The position numbers were made by a program, and so were the translations under genes. Under the pieces are notes generated by a model. It ran no database searches, was not told the origin of the DNA, and saw only the letters and a program-made list of their open reading frames with translations. A stretch of 64,000 nucleotides of DNA from Ficedula albicollis (Eukaryota > Chordata > Aves > Passeriformes > Muscicapidae): positions 18,170,757 through 18,234,756 of the forward strand of contig NC_021685.1 of the NCBI RefSeq assembly GCF_000247815.1. Reading direction: 5' to 3'. Numbering within the stretch: the first letter of the stretch is position 1; each line of letters begins with the position of its first letter. Positions 29,672 through 45,300 of the stretch are shown here, piece after piece.

Positions 29672-29745
29672 GCAATAATCCATGTCAGTGATTTAGATGA
29701 AGATCAACTTTACCTTTCTTTGCTGATGACACAAAACTAAGAGCA
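29672..29745 (+). mobile_element. Possible CR1-like reverse transcriptase remnant
   Basis: CAGTGATTTAGATGAAGATC, then TTTGCTGATGACACAAAACT, resembles the CR1 ORF2 segment around the FADD catalytic motif (here Phe-Ala-Asp-Asp-Thr-Lys-Leu). It is short and decayed; the frame is broken outside this patch. Confidence 0.4.
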
Positions 29746-30794
29746 ATAAAAAACTTAAGTGCATTTGTGCACAACTAATGGATTGGATGTGGCATGTGCC
29801 AATGGAAGTCGGTATGTATAATGCAGCATACACTGGATGCCAAATTAATGGGATCATTTGGGCATTCTGGAACACTTGTGGCATTGAGTTTAAGTCATTT
29901 AAGGAGTCTGGCAGGGGTTGATGGCCTTCAAAGTACTTCTGTAGGCAAGCCATGGTACGACTTTTATACCCTCCATTCAGCTGCTACTCAGCCCAAAGAT
30001 GAGAGGTAATAAAACCAAGGCATTGAGATCATGCCTGATGTCCCTAATAAGAATCATAAGAATGCAGATTCACCTGAACAGAGAGCTGGAGGTACAGGCA
30101 CAGAAGATGGACCAGACAGTCCAGCCTGCTGCTGAACATGGGGACCTTCCCAGGCCACGGGGCTCACACCAACCTGCCATGGCACTGCTGAGGAAAAACA
30201 GTCCCAGCACGGAGTGAAATGCATCTCACTGCAACAGGTACCATCCCAAATCACCTGAGGAGGTGCAGAGATTAATTCAGGGAGCTCAGATGTGCAGCAG
30301 AGCTGCAGACAGGGCAGTTTTCTCCCAGCTGCCTGTTCCAGCAAACTGGCCCAAGCTAGGCTGAGGCACAGGGGCAGAAGAAGCTGGGTCTGATCCCTGT
30401 GGTCCTACAGCAGAGCAGGACCCAGCAAAGCCCACATGCTGCTAATAACAGAGATCCTGCTCTCTGCTTCTTCAAGGGGAAGTGGGAGGTGCTCCACAGA
30501 GCATCGCTCCCTTGAGCTCCCAGGAGGAAGATACTTGCAGGCTCAGCTCAGAGCATTCAGCAGGGACCAGCACCTTTGATGTCTGTATAGACACTGCAGA
30601 TGTTACTGGGAGATCTGTGGAGCCCACTCTCCACAGGCAGATTTTGTGATTTGCTTTATTTTTATCTCCTGAAGGATGGCCTGAGCTCTGAGCTTGTGAG
30701 GATGCTTAGACTTGCCTCACTAAGCACCCCAGGAAGCCCAGCCCCGCTCAGTGGAGCACAGTGTGTGGACACTCAACATCAGCTACACCAAAAT

Positions 30795-30921
30795 GGCCCA
30801 GGCCAGGCTGGACGGGACTTGGAGCAGCCTGGGCTATGGAAGGTGTCCCTGCCCACGGCAGGAGTAGAATGGCATGGGTTTAAGGTCCTTTACAGCTCAA
30901 ATCACTCAGTGATTCTGTGAT
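30795..30921 (+). mobile_element. CR1 LINE 3' end
   Basis: The order is as in CR1 consensus ends: GGCCAGGCTGGACGGGACTT, GGAGCAGCCTGG, GGAAGGTGTCCCTGCCCACG, TTTAAGGTCCTTTACAGCTC, then CAGTGATTCTGTGA. It is a truncated 3' end in plus orientation. CR1 dominates bird and other reptile LINEs, which supports the organism call. Confidence 0.9.
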
Positions 30922-33488
30922 CACACAGTTCTGGGGCTGAGGCAGAGCACAGCTTACACCCCTCCTGCAGAAACTTCCCTCTGTGCTGCCTGAAGAGCAC
31001 ACACCCCTCTCAAACATCTCAGCATTTCCAGCTCTGGGCACGTCCCATAAAGGACACGTGGACATTTCTGAATGCACGGTGCAGAGATGCTTTAGGCAGC
31101 TGGCTTCTTTTGTCACAATGATCTGGTGAGAATTTTTTATTTCTTATCCTTAAATTAAACTCATGGGAGTATGTATCTTAATACCATTACTTCTCTGACC
31201 TTAACAACAGATTTTAAAGATATCTGAAATGTCTAGAAATGCTGAGACCCCCTCAAAAAGGGTAGAAAAGCACATAGGTGCCAAACTGCAACCAACTGCC
31301 CTACAGCTCTGCCCATCAAAGCCACCGGGGTGCCTGCAGGAGGCAAACTCAGATACCAAAACACCAGTGGGCACCAAGGAGAAATATTTATTTGGCTGCT
31401 GAGTCAGGAGGAAGTTGGGAGCTTAAAAGACTCAAAAGAGTGGGCAAGGGAAACACACACCATTGAAGGAAAAGGCTCCAAACAGCCCAAACCAAGGGTG
31501 TAAACACCCCTTCTCCAAAAAGTGCCCGCCTGCACAGAAGCAAATACTCCACCCAGCTGGTCCAACTGACTCAGGTAATACATAAGGAGGAAATCTACTG
31601 ACTGAGGAGGAGCAGCTACACAAGCAAGTGCTCACCTGGGTGAGTCACAGCCCTTAAATTATTTCTCCTCAGCAGGGGAGATGATTTCGGTGCAGAAATT
31701 CGTGCTTCGAGGAAAGTTCAGAGGTGTGATGTGAATCTCAGTATTATTTATATCAGCTATAAATGAGCTAAATTATGATCTAGCTGAGCAAAACACTTCT
31801 ATAAACCAAGGCATTGAATATTGTGTAGTGTGCATGTTTAACAGGACCAGGCTTTCATCACGGACTGGAGGAGAGCTAATAACCCATCGATTTTAGGGCC
31901 CATTTAGGAAAAGAATTGCCTATACACATTTGATCACCATGCATTACTTTGTAACATCTAATACCCTGGGCACAAAATAATGCTGAGAGAAGCAAATTGT
32001 GGAGCCATTTTTATCCAGAGAGGGTTTGTGCATGCGGGCATGGCACAGGGGCTGCTTTGGGCCGGGCTCCAGGCAAAGCCAGGAGGAGCTCTGAGGAGAT
32101 GGTCGATGTTCCTCCAGTTACACCGAGCTCTGCCTCGTGCATCCACCCACAGAGCTGCTCAGCCCTTCCTGGGAGATCATTCACACACACAGTCAGGCAA
32201 AGCTTGGAAAATGACCTGTCCAAAATTAATTCCCACTGATGGTTCAACAATCCTTAATTCTCATTGCATTTTTCCACCCTTCTTCTATAAAGATGAGGTT
32301 TTCTGTGCTTAAAACTTCCAAACGGAGGGATTTGGGTACATAGCATGGGCTTTTCAAAACATACATTCACAGAGATATTTCACTTGCAGATTTAAGAGTG
32401 CTTTGGAGAGATCATCCAAATGCTAAGAATTATTAATTTCATAGCAGCACCAAGCATCAATAGATTAAAACTCAGCTGGATGGGATGTGCAGCACTCTCA
32501 GACCACATCTCCATCATGACTTTCACCGCCTGCATTTCAGTGACTCCCCTGAAACAGCCGTGCTGCAGTACAGCTGCAGGAGCTGCTGCAGCCCTCACCC
32601 TCCTGCAAATCACTGATCTCCTCCTCGGCTGGCTGGAGTGCTCTAAGGAGTCTCCCACGGAGGTAGAGGAGCATTTAGTGGTGAGTGGGAGGGTGAGAGA
32701 TAAACCCTGCTCCCCCCATGCTCCCCCACAGCTAGTCAGGGCCCGTGCTGCCAGAAGGGTGTTTCAGAAATTGGCAAGCCGAACAGCTGCCCACACACAA
32801 CAGCTCGACTTCAGCTGCCCACCCCACAGCCTGAGTGCAAAATGTGGACAGCACATTCAGGATCAGGACAACAGCCAGCCCACCCCCAAAACGTGTCCTG
32901 TCCTGCACCGGGCACCCACATCCTCCACAAGGACAATTCCTGGGCTGCAAAGGCTCCAGCTGGCAGGGTCTAGAGTCCGTGCGGGCCCCTTCAGGCGTGT
33001 CTCTCTGTTGACAGACCTTCAGAGAGACGCAGCAGGGCCCATCAGACCTGGCACACCTGAACCAGGCCGGCAGGGAACGCTGCTCTCATCCACAGGCAGA
33101 AATCCCCGGTGTTTGTTCCGGCCGCAGTTTCCCCGCGGCTCCTGTAAAGGCCGGATTAAGCGGGCAGGGTAGTTGGAGGTAACCCCGCCGTGTCCCCCGC
33201 AGCACAGCCGGAGCCCCCGCACCGCCCACGCGCTCCTGCCCTACAAGACCCGGGTGCAGGGGCGGCCTGAGCCCCTCGTCCTCGGCACAGCTCCGAGCGC
33301 ACCTCGCCACAACTCCCCGGGAACAAAGGCACCGGCCGCGCACACCAGCGAGCCCGAGGCAGCGCGGGACATAAATCCCGCGATTCGATCACCACTCAGA
33401 TGGTCGAAATGCAAGTTTGGTTGCGGTTTACAAAACCCTTTGACAAACTGGGGTGCCCCGAGGCTCAATCGCGCTGGCTGTGGCACAG
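30922..33488. other. Non-coding sequence, becoming CpG-rich toward TLX3
   Basis: AT-rich to mixed until about 33.0 kb, then CpG-rich. No exon was recognised. Confidence 0.55.
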
Positions 33489-33507
33489 CCCGCGGGCAGC
33501 AGCGGCG

Positions 33508-33574
<67 letters not shown>

Positions 33575-34640
33575 CGGGCAGCAGCGGCGGGGGAGCCCCC
33601 GGGGCTGTCCCTGCCGAGCTCGGAGCCGCTTGGCACTGCCGCTCACCGCAGGGCTGTGAGCACCCGTGGCTTTCTTTGCCAAAGCAGGATCCTCGCCCAT
33701 CGCAAAGCCGGTTACTGCAGAACGCAGCAGCATTTTGTCTCTGCGAATACACTGCTCCTGGGCTTACAGCAGTTTGGGGAAACTGCAGGGTAATCGGGAA
33801 CGTAGAGCTTGTAGTTATGGAGTGTTCGAACAGCTAAAGAACAACGATGTGCTGAAGAAAACGCACTTTACAGATGTTCGACGGTGCAGGTAGAACGCAG
33901 CACCAATACACACGTGAATATGTGTGCCCTATATTCCATCCCCATTCAGAGCTGAATTCTTCCCCGATTTCACTGACACTGGGGTTTCTGGGGGCTGTTC
34001 TGTGCACGGTGCCGGGGGTTCTCTCGCTCTCTGCCCCGCGTTCGGTGCCGATGCGGAGGAGAAGGCGGAGGGGAAGGCGGAGGGCTAGCATCGCCCCGGC
34101 ATCGCCGCGTGAAGGGCGAAGAGCGGTGGGAAAACGAAAGCACCGAGCAGGGCCGCCCGGGGGCTGGGGCGCAGCTCTGGAGGGGAGCTGGTGGGGACAG
34201 AGGAGCGGAGTGCGGCGGTCCCTCGCACTCTGTCGCCCGGTATAGATTTCACCGTTGTTTTTCCTTCCTTCCCTGCCAGAGACCTCCCCTCGATCGGTGT
34301 TTCAGCCTGAGCTGCACATTCTGGCTGGTGAATGGCACCGGCCGGGCCCAGCAGCATCACCCCGGTATGACTGAATTCGGCTCTGCCGTGAGCCCTCCAC
34401 TGCCTGTGCCCGATAAACCAAACCAACCGGAGCCCGTGCCCTGATACCGATGAGGAAAAAAAACAGTTAGGAAATTTTTTTCTCCATCCCTCGCCCTGCG
34501 TGGCTGCCTGGCCCTGAGCTGCCCTGAGCCGCAGCCGGGCCGGGAGAGGTGTTAGACTCCCGCAGCCTCCCGGTGACCGCGGCCGGGCTGCGGCAGAGCC
34601 CCCGTCCCGGGAACGCGGCCACCGCACGCCGGCTCCTGCC
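33090..34640. promoter_or_regulatory. CpG-rich block downstream of TLX3
   Basis: High CpG density around 33090-33400, 33480-33660 and 34010-34230, and again at 34500-34640, with AT-richer gaps. It may be a CpG island shared with TLX3 or belong to an unannotated non-coding transcript. No coding exon was seen. The boundaries are approximate. Confidence 0.4.
33512..33573 (+). repeat. C run 5, 62 bases, between 21-bp direct repeats
   Basis: The same 21-bp sequence (starting CGCGGGCAGCAG) lies at 33491-33511 and 33573-33593 and flanks the run directly. Confidence 0.98.
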
Positions 34641-34818
34641 CATGGCCGGAGGAAAACCGCCTCGCCGTGACCGTTTTCTAAAAAAATGTCAGTTTTGCAG
34701 CTTCCCCTGTTGTTGGAGGCCGGGGCACCGGGGCCCGAGAACTACGGGAGGTTGTTCTTAAAAATCCCCCTGCACAACGGGGCTGGGGGCGAGCTGCGGA
34801 GCCGCGCGGGGCGCGCAG

Positions 34819-35178
<360 letters not shown>

Positions 35179-35315
35179 AGGGAGCTCATCCCAAAGCCCC
35201 CCCGCACTCCTCCCTGCCGGCCACCCCTCGCTCTGCACGGCGCTGCTGACCGTGCCCCGGAGCCGGGATCGCTCCCGGCCGCTTCCCACGCACCGGCGGA
35301 AAGAGCGGCAGCGGC

Positions 35316-35502
<187 letters not shown>

Positions 35503-35563
35503 GGCTCGGCTCTCCCCGGCGCGGCGGCGGGCAGGGAGCGGAGAGACGTTTGTAAAGAAAACG

Positions 35564-36220
35564 TTTATTTACACGTCTCGGCAAGTACAAAGTATTATAC
35601 ATGGTCTGTGTCAACCCCAAATCCTCTTTATTATGAAACATAAGGCGCTTTCTCGAGAGCCGGTGGCGCAGGGAGCGAGTGCTGTTTCGGGGCGCTAAAG
35701 CTCATCGGCTGGGAAGGTGAGGACAGAACGGCGTGTGGTGCCTGGAAGGAGCCCTTATTACTACGGTGAATAAATTACAGCTGACATTAACTTCACCTGG
35801 GACAGATGGGAGCTACCGCTTTTCGGTTTAATAGGGTTTCCGAAGCTAATGAGTCATCACCGGCTCCACCGAGTCCCCTCCGCTAAGTGATAGGGAGGTA
35901 TTTTTTTTCTTTACGCTATCCTCAGAACAGGAAAAAAAATAGCCTTTTGTTCCAAAGCCAACACAAAATACCTGTGTTCAGATTTCGATATAAATAATCG
36001 AGGTTTTATATAATTCCATATTAATAGTGCCCAAAATCTCGATGCATAAATAAATTAAGGTATTAACACTTCTTACAAAAAGTGACATATTTCCCTTCCT
36101 AGTGGAACATCGACACAAATATACAAGCGGCTCCGCTCCGCGCGGACCTCGGGAAAGCGGCTCCAGGCCGGGCTGCGGTCGGGCCCGGCCCCGTGTCAGC
36201 CCCGCTCGCCACCCGCCCCG
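35564..36220 (-). other. TLX3: Probable TLX3 3' UTR with polyadenylation signals
   Basis: Below the C run hiding exon 3 the sequence turns AT-rich, with no TLX3 reading frame. On the minus strand there are two AATAAA hexamers, at 35632-35627 and 35569-35564. The second is followed by a T-rich stretch. I infer that the transcript ends just below 35564. The stop codon is not visible, and the exact 3' end needs transcript data. Confidence 0.6.
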
Positions 36221-37339
<1,119 letters not shown>

Positions 37340-37384
37340 ACCGCCAACGGAGGGACTGTGGGCGGCGGGAAGAGCCTGGATACC

Positions 37385-37550
37385 CGCCGTCTCCCAGAAA
37401 TCCCGTTTCCAAATATTCCCCCCTTTTCTCCCAACATTGCCCCGATTTTTTTTTTTTCAAATTATTTCCCCGTTTCCTCAAACAATTCCCCGTTATTTCG
37501 AATAATCCTTCGTTTTTACGAATAAGCCCCCGTTTTCCGAATGGGGGACC
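37385..37550 (-). repeat. Degenerate about 20-bp tandem repeat in TLX3 intron 2
   Basis: On the plus strand each unit has a T-rich start, a middle like CGAATAA or AAACAA, and an end CCCCG. Three clean 20-bp units lie at 37473-37492, 37493-37512 and 37513-37532. Flanking units of 15-27 bp are more diverged; one is lengthened by a T run. Confidence 0.6.
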
Positions 37551-37568
37551 ATTATAAAAGAAACATAT

Positions 37569-37616
37569 AACAATAATAATAATAACAATAATAATAATGC
37601 TAGTATAATAATAAAA
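37569..37616 (+). repeat. AAT-type microsatellite in TLX3 intron 2
   Basis: Interrupted AAT/AAC triplets, roughly a dozen copies with a few breaks (GCTAGT in the middle). Confidence 0.8.
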
Positions 37617-37757
37617 ATTCACCCCCAACGGTTTGGCTACCAGGAGCTGGCAAGGGGAGCGATCCCGGCCGGAGCGGGACTCTCGGGGTGGCGGACGGGG
37701 GACGCCGCCGGGGGCGGCTCCGGGAGGACGGGGCGGCTCCGGGGGCACGGGACTCAC

Positions 37758-38001
37758 CGCCACTTGGTGCGCCGGTTCTGGAACCAGGTCTTCACCTGGG
37801 CGTCCGTCATCTTGAGGGACTTGGCGAGGGCAGCGCGCTCGGCCGAGGCCAGGTACTTCTGCCGATGGAAGCGCTTCTCCAGCTCGCAGATCTGCACCCG
37901 GGAGAAGGATGTCCGCGGTTTCTTGCGCTTCGGCGGAGTCCGGTTCTGGTAGGGATGCCCGATCCGCCGTGTCACCGTGAAGGGCGTCAGCGCCGCGGCC
38001 G
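37758..38001 (-). CDS. TLX3: TLX3 exon 2, homeodomain
   Basis: This 244-bp exon starts after acceptor CAG (AG at 38003-38002) and ends with TGG CG at 37758 before donor GTGAGT. The phases fit: G from exon 1 plus CG makes Ala, and the last CG needs one base from exon 3 to complete Arg57 of the homeodomain. The peptide begins [20 protein letters not shown]. It continues into the homeodomain, from Arg1 of RKKPRTSF through helix 1 ([12 protein letters not shown]), helix 2 ([11 protein letters not shown]) and recognition helix [13 protein letters not shown]. Trp48, Phe49, Gln50 and Asn51 are present. Position 47 is Thr, the diagnostic TLX residue where most homeodomains have Ile or Val. Fifty-seven of 60 homeodomain positions are encoded here. 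The exon is intact, with no frameshift. Gly-rich and poly-Ala readings in other frames are shadows. Confidence 0.98.
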
Positions 38002-38261
38002 CTGCCCGGGGGGGGAAGCACAGGGGTCAGCCCCGCGCCCGCACGGTGCCGGCCGCCCCCCCCCCCCCGCGCCCCGCGCTATCCACGCCGTGAGGAGAGC
38101 GATTTTTCGGCTCGCTGCGAGCGCGCGGGAGGGAAGCATCCAGCGGCCGCATTTGCTTTTATTCTTATTGGCATTACTGTTATTATTTCGTTTTCTATTT
38201 TTTACTGGCCCTTCCGTTCGTTGTCGGGAGCCGGCTCGCCCGCTCCGCCCCGGCGCCTTAC
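38002..38261 (-). other. TLX3: TLX3 intron 1
   Basis: A 260-bp intron with donor GTAAGG at its 38261 end and acceptor GGGCAG at its 38002 end. It is GC-rich at both ends with a T/A-rich middle near 38150-38220. A short 13-base C run (38056-38068) lies inside and is short enough to be natural. No other element was recognised. Confidence 0.93.
38056..38068 (+). repeat. Short C run in TLX3 intron 1
   Basis: Thirteen C between CpG-rich flanks. It is within natural homopolymer range, unlike the 13 long runs. Confidence 0.9.
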
Positions 38262-38940
<679 letters not shown>

Positions 38941-39162
38941 CGCTCCCAGTCGTTTCGCCGGCAGCGGCAGCGAGCGGGACGGACCTGCCGGGCACAGGCG
39001 CTGCGCTCGGAGCCCGCCCGGCGGCCGGCCGGCGGCCCCGCCTCGCCCCGCGGTCCCTAACGCGGTCAGTAAGCGCCCATCCCCGGGGGAGCCGCCTGGT
39101 GCCCCCCGGCTCCGGACAGCCCTAATCGGATTGTCCGCGCTCGGTGCATCGGAAGAGCGTCG
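38941..39162. other. CpG-rich TLX3 upstream sequence
   Basis: Very GC- and CpG-rich, with GCCGGCCGGC-type words near 39020-39040. Continues into C run 10. No exon was recognised. Confidence 0.5.
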
Positions 39163-40251
<1,089 letters not shown>

Positions 40252-40305
40252 CCCTCGGGGTCCCGCTCCGGACGGCCCGGCGGGGCGGGCGGGAGGCGAC
40301 GGGGC

Positions 40306-40406
40306 GGGGAAAGAAGGGAAAAGGAAGGAAAAAAAAAAAAGAAAAAAAAAAGAAAGAAAGAAAATAAAGGAAAAAAAAAAAAAGAAAAAAGAGGGGGAAA
40401 AAAAGG
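40306..40406 (+). repeat. Purine-rich A/G tract
   Basis: Pure purine at 40306-40364 and 40366-40406, broken by one T. Lies 55 bases right of C run 10. Confidence 0.93.
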
Positions 40407-40428
40407 CAAAAAAGGGCAACCGGTGGAG

Positions 40429-40458
40429 GATAAATAAATAAATAAATAAATAAATAAA
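40429..40458 (+). repeat. TAAA microsatellite
   Basis: About seven TAAA/ATAA copies. Confidence 0.93.
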
Positions 40459-40459
40459 G

Positions 40460-41040
40460 TGCCACCCGGTCCTGGATCAGGGCAGGCTTTGTTAGAGAAA
40501 ATTGCAGCTCGATCTGCATAATGGGAGCTCGGGCTGCCCAAGGCGATCTTTTTATTGCGTGTGTGTCTGCTGTTATCAATTTTGTGAACGATTTCACAGG
40601 GAGCCTGGCAGACTTGAGCTGGAATAATATGCAAAGATGAGCTTTGAATAATGAATGATGTGCTTTTAAACCAATTCCAAAGTGTCTGTGATAGTACAAT
40701 ATGAAAAGGGGTGGTAAGTAATAGTATATTTAAAAGGCACTAGTATGTTTTTATTACTATATTTAAAAAGATATCTATATTATTTTTGTGAAATGGATAA
40801 TATATCACAGAGTCTTTGATAATCAGCTAAACAATACATTTTTCTTTGGGAAAACTCTCCTGGTTTTACACAGTTAAATATAGAGTATCAGCGTACAGCT
40901 CTGTAACGCTCAGCTACCTTATTAAATATTAACGCTATTTTAATATTAGCTTTTAAATTTAATATGTTGACGTTCTGCAGTTTTACTTTAATTATGTTTT
41001 ATAATTAATAACCCCGGACGTATGGTATCCTTAAATGCAG
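40460..41040. promoter_or_regulatory. AT-rich sequence upstream of TLX3, candidate conserved element
   Basis: AT-rich, about 1.7-2.3 kb upstream of the TLX3 TATA-like motif. It contains an octamer-like ATGCAAAG, several TAAT/ATTA cores and a TATCAATTTTG stretch, and no repeat signature. Enhancer function is only a possibility. Confidence 0.25.
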
Positions 41041-41174
41041 CTCTCCCGCAGCCGCGCCGTCTCTCTCGCCCCTCTGCGGGCGGGGGGCGCACGGAACCCC
41101 GCACGGAACCCGCGCGGAGCCGCTCACAACGTGCAGAGCCCCGCGCAGCCCCCGCACAGCTCCGCGTAACCCCG

Positions 41175-42335
<1,161 letters not shown>

Positions 42336-45300
42336 AGCCCGGCAGTGCCAGGGCCCGGTGCTGTCAGCCCAGCAGTGCCAGTTCCCGGTGCACTGGTGCG
42401 GGAGCTGCGTGCCCACCCAGACTCTGCTCTGCATCGGGAGCCCGAGCTGGCTCAGGGCTGGCTCCGCTGGGCACAGGGCAGCCGCGGGACCCCGGGCAGG
42501 CACAGGGCACCCGCAGCCAGGCGGGTTCCCACCACAGGGAGGTGAGACACCCCACACCCTGCTGGGCTCCGGCCAGGCCCCAGGCATGGCACAGCAAAGC
42601 GTGGCCCGGCCCTGGCACAGCATGGCACAGCCTTTGCATGAAGTAGAATGCACAGAATAGCACAGCACATCCCACGGCCTTTGCCTGCCATGGCCCAGCG
42701 AGGCAGGGCATGCCAGGAGCCCAGCCTGGCAGTGCCAGCCTCGAGCAGGCAGCTGCAGGTGCCTCTAACCCAGCACACGGGCAGCAAGGGCCAGACAGCG
42801 CCTGGGGACAGTGCCAGGGGACAGAGCCAGGGGACAGCGCCAGGGGACAGTGCTGGACAGTGCCAGGGGACAGCACTAGGGGACAGTGCCAGGGGACAGT
42901 GCCAGGGGGCAGTGCTGGACAGCACCAGGGGATAGTGCTAGACAGTGCCAGGGGACAGAGCCAGGGGACAGCACCAGGGGACAGTGGACAGCGCCAGGGG
43001 ACAGTGCTGGACAGTGCCGGGGACAGCACCAGGGGACAGCACTGGACAGTGCCAGTGAGTGGCCACCAGAGCCATGCAGGCAGGAGGGGGTTGGGAAGGG
43101 AGAGTCCTGGAGGTGTGTGGAAGGCTGCTGTGGCATTGTTACTCCCTGTGAAATTCTGCTTCTTGCACAAGTCTGAACTGACATGTGGAGGTGAGTGTGT
43201 GGTGCTGGCAGAGGAGCACAGTGCAGCCCTGCCACCTGGGCACAGCTCCCTGGCCTGTCAGGGAGCCTGCTCTCCCAGCTCTGCCAGGACACCTGGGCTC
43301 AGGGACTGACCAGCTCTGGTGACGGCTCCCAGTCACCTCAAAGCTACGGGGGACAGAGCTAAGCACGGAGGAAAGTAACTGAAGCTGTGGAAGAGGAGTG
43401 AGCACCTCCCTGGCACCACCAGGCAGAGGAGCCCCCCATCCAGCCTGTCACTGGGAGTCACTGGAGACAGAGATGTCACCGCTGTCCCACTCCTGCCCGA
43501 AACCCAGAGCTGCTGCCAGGCCTGGCTGCCACGAAGGTGACATGGAGGGGATGTGCTGCACCCTGCCATGGTCGCTAGGTTTGGCTCTGGTGTGTACTGG
43601 CATTCCTCAGCCCCAGGAATGACCAAAACAAGGAAGGAGGGAGGATGGGGTGTCCTTCCGGAGGCAGGGTGTCCTTGCAGCACCCCGTTCTCACAGGACT
43701 TGTGTCCTTACAGGACCCCTGCGTGTGCCAATGCCAAAACCCACGTGATGAGCACTGCTAATAACCCGTGCACCAGGCAGCAGCTGCAGATGCTGAGATG
43801 TCCCTGCTGCAGCTCCTGTCTTTGGCAGTAGGTCTCAGGCTGAGCAAGGCCAGTCCTGCTCTCCACAGCCTTTTCTGGATGGACATTGCTGCATAAACCC
43901 AACGTGCTTTGGAGTGATTACACAACTCATTCTGCATGACAAAGGACACATTTTGCTCTTCAGCCATGGCCCTGTGGAGCTGGTGGTGATGCTGGTGTTC
44001 AGGCTGAAGAGGGATCTCCGTGGTCTGTGTCCTGGCATGGGCAGGGGAAGGGGGCAGGACAGCCAGGAGCATGCTGCCTGAGCTGTGCCCGGCAGGCAAG
44101 GGCTGAGGTTTGTGCACCGAAGGGGGATGTGGTCCTGGCCCTTGTACCTTCTGCGGGGCTCAGTGGGACCCTGTGGGTCTTCCTGGACAGTGATGAGCTC
44201 CCCTGGGTGGGGACCACCATGGCCAAGAGGCCCCAGGACAGAGCAGAGGCCGGGCTGCCCATGCCAGTGCTGGAGCAGCACCCTGGGTGCCAGCCTGTGG
44301 CTGTGCTCTCGTAGGGCAGCACTGGGCTCAGGCACTCAGCCCCTGGTGCTCAGCAGAGCTGACAAAGAACCCTGTTTTGTCAGCCCACAAGGGTTAAATC
44401 AGCTGCTCTTTTTCTGAGGGAAGAGCTCTGGTGTTGCAGAGCCGAAGGTCATTCCCCTCTGCCCTTCCTTTGGGTTTGGAGGGCTGTGTCCCTCCTGCCT
44501 CCCCTCACCCCACAAAGGCGGAGAGGAGGGCAGGGTAGTGGAGCTCTGTCCTCAGCAGCCTTTTCCTCAGCAGAACAAGGGATATTCCCTATACCCTGAC
44601 ATGGAGGAGATCAGGATCTGCCCCATAAACCCTGTCCAAGGTCCAGCACACAGACTGCAGTAAAACTCTGCCCTCCATGTCCTGGTGGGTGGAAGCAGTT
44701 AAACCCCACTCAGAGAGCCAATGCTGATGAGTTCTGAAGTCTCTGACAAATGAACATGCCTTAGTGGCATCAATTCCTGTTCCAAAACACGTCTTTGTGG
44801 GGTTGGTAACCTTAACTGTGACATTTAAAAAGCCAGAACTTTATTTCAGTTCAGAATCCAACAAATGGCTGAGACCAGCCAAGAAGGAGAGGGTACGAGG
44901 GAGATGCTGGGGAAGGAGCTACCCTGAAAGGGCAGAGGGTACAGAGGAGGATAGGCAGATGGGGCTCCATTTCTTTCTGCTACCTTTAATGAAAGCAGGC
45001 TGTAGTGAAGCTGACAGGAACATCCTGCTCTCATGGACAAGCCCTGCAAGGCGCAGACACATCTGCAGACACATCTGGGCTCTGGGAGCAGCAGCAGCAG
45101 CCCCAGGTGAGGGGGAAGGCAGGGAGCTACTGCAGGTAAGCCCGGGGAAGCAGCTGCTTCCTTCCCCCTTCCATTCTTATTTTAAATACCAACGCAGCTG
45201 CTGCCAGGTTTTTGTACTAAATACGACTTTTGCTGGGCAAATTACATTAGGATGGATGCCACAGGTATGCATTAAGGTTTATTTATCCTGATACCGTTTG

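Larger units (their letters stand above)
37340..37757 (-). other. TLX3: TLX3 intron 2, readable 5' part
   Basis: The donor GTGAGT lies at 37757-37752. The 418 readable bases contain a GC-rich start, an AAT-rich microsatellite (37569-37616), a degenerate 20-bp tandem repeat (about 37385-37550) and then the 1,119-base C run. No acceptor followed by the expected exon 3 reading (RQTAEER and onward) is present, so intron 2 and exon 3 continue inside the run. Confidence 0.85.

Noticed and set aside
36099..36220. Possible TLX3 C-terminus just left of C run 8
   Set aside because: No reading frame matches the conserved TLX3 C-terminal segment (such as LHNSSLFALQNLQPW). The stretch fits a 3' UTR better.
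44764..45291. A 175-codon frame in non-repetitive DNA
   Set aside because: No recognisable domain. It uses no splice-supported exon and its length is possible by chance in 64 kb on six frames.
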